Positions 5,218 to 5,748 of a DNA stretch of 5,748 bases are shown here, piece after piece. The stretch's first letter is position 1; each line of letters opens with the position of its first letter. Source of the DNA: Nitrospirota bacterium (GTDB lineage Bacteria; Nitrospirota; Thermodesulfovibrionia; Thermodesulfovibrionales; JdFR-88); the NCBI GenBank assembly GCA_021790695.1, contig JAJYGJ010000121.1, positions 1-5,748 on the forward strand, in the 5' to 3' direction. A program made the position numbers and the translations under genes. Below the pieces are notes generated by a model. The model searched no databases, was not told the DNA's origin, and was given only the letters and a program-made list of their open reading frames with translations.

Positions 5218-5748
5218 ATGCCCGATAAAAACAAAAAGACGAAAGCGGCGAAAGCTGAAACCGTAAAAACGAAAACGAAAATGAAACCGTGGGGCGGGCG
5301 GTTTACGGCGGCGACGGACAAAACGGTCGAGGCCTTCACCGAGAGCATCAGTTTCGACAAGAGGCTCTGGAAATACGATATCGAGGGCAGCATCGCGCAC
5401 GCAAAGATGCTGGGCAGGCAGGGTATCATCCCGGCAAAAGACGCCGGATCGATTATCCGGGGCCTTGAACGGATCGCGGAAAAAATAGCCGCTGGCAGGT
5501 TTGTCTTCAGGCAGGAGCTTGAAGACATCCACATGAACATAGAGGCCGCCCTCATGGAGGAGATCGGCCCCGCGGGAGGCAAACTGCATACGGCCCGAAG
5601 CAGGAACGACCAGATAGCCCTCGACCTGAGGCTCTATCTGCGCGAGGAGACCATGGAGGTCATCGGGCTTATAGGGGGGCTTGCGGCGGGGATTCTTGAC
5701 CTGGCGGAAAAGCGGATGGGCGACGTGATGCCCGGATACACCCACATG
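5218..5748 (+). CDS. argH: Argininosuccinate lyase, N-terminal 177 residues (runs off the right edge)
   Basis: The frame stays open to the last base. ArgH cleaves argininosuccinate to arginine and fumarate, the last step of arginine synthesis, as a cytosolic homotetramer. Family hallmarks are KPWGGRF (23-29), the EDIHMNIE segment (102-109), LHTARSRNDQIALDLRLY (123-140), and GYTHM (173-177), which starts the next conserved block. The signature loop with the catalytic Ser lies beyond the window. The usual ArgH start is at the MKPWGGRF Met (5281), but no ribosome binding site precedes it and the frame is open upstream. ATG 5218 adds 21 residues rich in Lys, Thr and Ala (MPDKNKKTKAAKAETVKTKTK splits before MKPW). 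ATG 5194 would add eight more. I chose 5218 because of the promoter position. The true start is uncertain. Confidence 0.93.
   Translation, partial: MPDKNKKTKAAKAETVKTKTKMKPWGGRFTAATDKTVEAFTESISFDKRLWKYDIEGSIAHAKMLGRQGIIPAKDAGSIIRGLERIAEKIAAGRFVFRQELEDIHMNIEAALMEEIGPAGGKLHTARSRNDQIALDLRLYLREETMEVIGLIGGLAAGILDLAEKRMGDVMPGYTHM

Noticed and set aside
5142..5745. Minus-strand frames opposite argH
   Set aside because: The plus strand gives an unambiguous argininosuccinate lyase; the antisense translations match nothing I recognise.

Overview
The window looks like ordinary chromosomal DNA from a Gram-negative bacterium with GC-rich genes and AT-richer spacers. The evidence for a Gram-negative is a lipoprotein with a clear lipobox and +2 Ala, and a membrane HD-GYP protein with a periplasmic-type sensor. 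The gene mix and the short dispersed repeats with TCAT...ATGA ends would suit a deltaproteobacterial or Nitrospirota-like lineage, but no marker here fixes the taxonomy.

Layout. Positions 1-198 (minus strand) hold the 5' part of an unrecognised gene that runs off the left edge. A divergent spacer of about 380 bp follows. It carries a repeat-like element (about 283-407) with two 24-bp tandem units and a 50-bp palindrome, then an extended -10 promoter candidate. That promoter would drive a two-gene unit: a membrane-anchored HD-GYP cyclic-di-GMP phosphodiesterase candidate (580-1911) and a TPR lipoprotein (1912-2562) whose start codon abuts the preceding stop. Next is hpt, hypoxanthine phosphoribosyltransferase (2679-3200), for purine salvage. 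A second element of the same general type sits at 3249-3329. A queD/PTPS-family gene (3378-3746) and pmbA/tldE (3758-5170) follow, separated by 11 bp and probably cotranscribed. The window ends inside argH, argininosuccinate lyase (from 5218), which has an unusual lysine-rich N-terminal extension and a candidate promoter placed so that its transcript could be leaderless.

How the genes relate. The HD-GYP protein and the lipoprotein may form a small envelope-signalling unit, with the lipoprotein in the periplasm or outer membrane and the phosphodiesterase reading a periplasmic signal. The other genes are housekeeping: purine salvage, a pterin step for queuosine and/or folate, a peptide-processing protease subunit, and arginine synthesis. 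The most informative protein detail is the active-site motif CEKLHGH in the QueD-like enzyme. It carries both the Cys of the queuosine-type enzyme and the Glu of the folate-type enzyme, so a dual role is possible. I found no defence system, CRISPR array, integrase, insertion sequence, tRNA or rRNA, and no clearly new multi-gene system.
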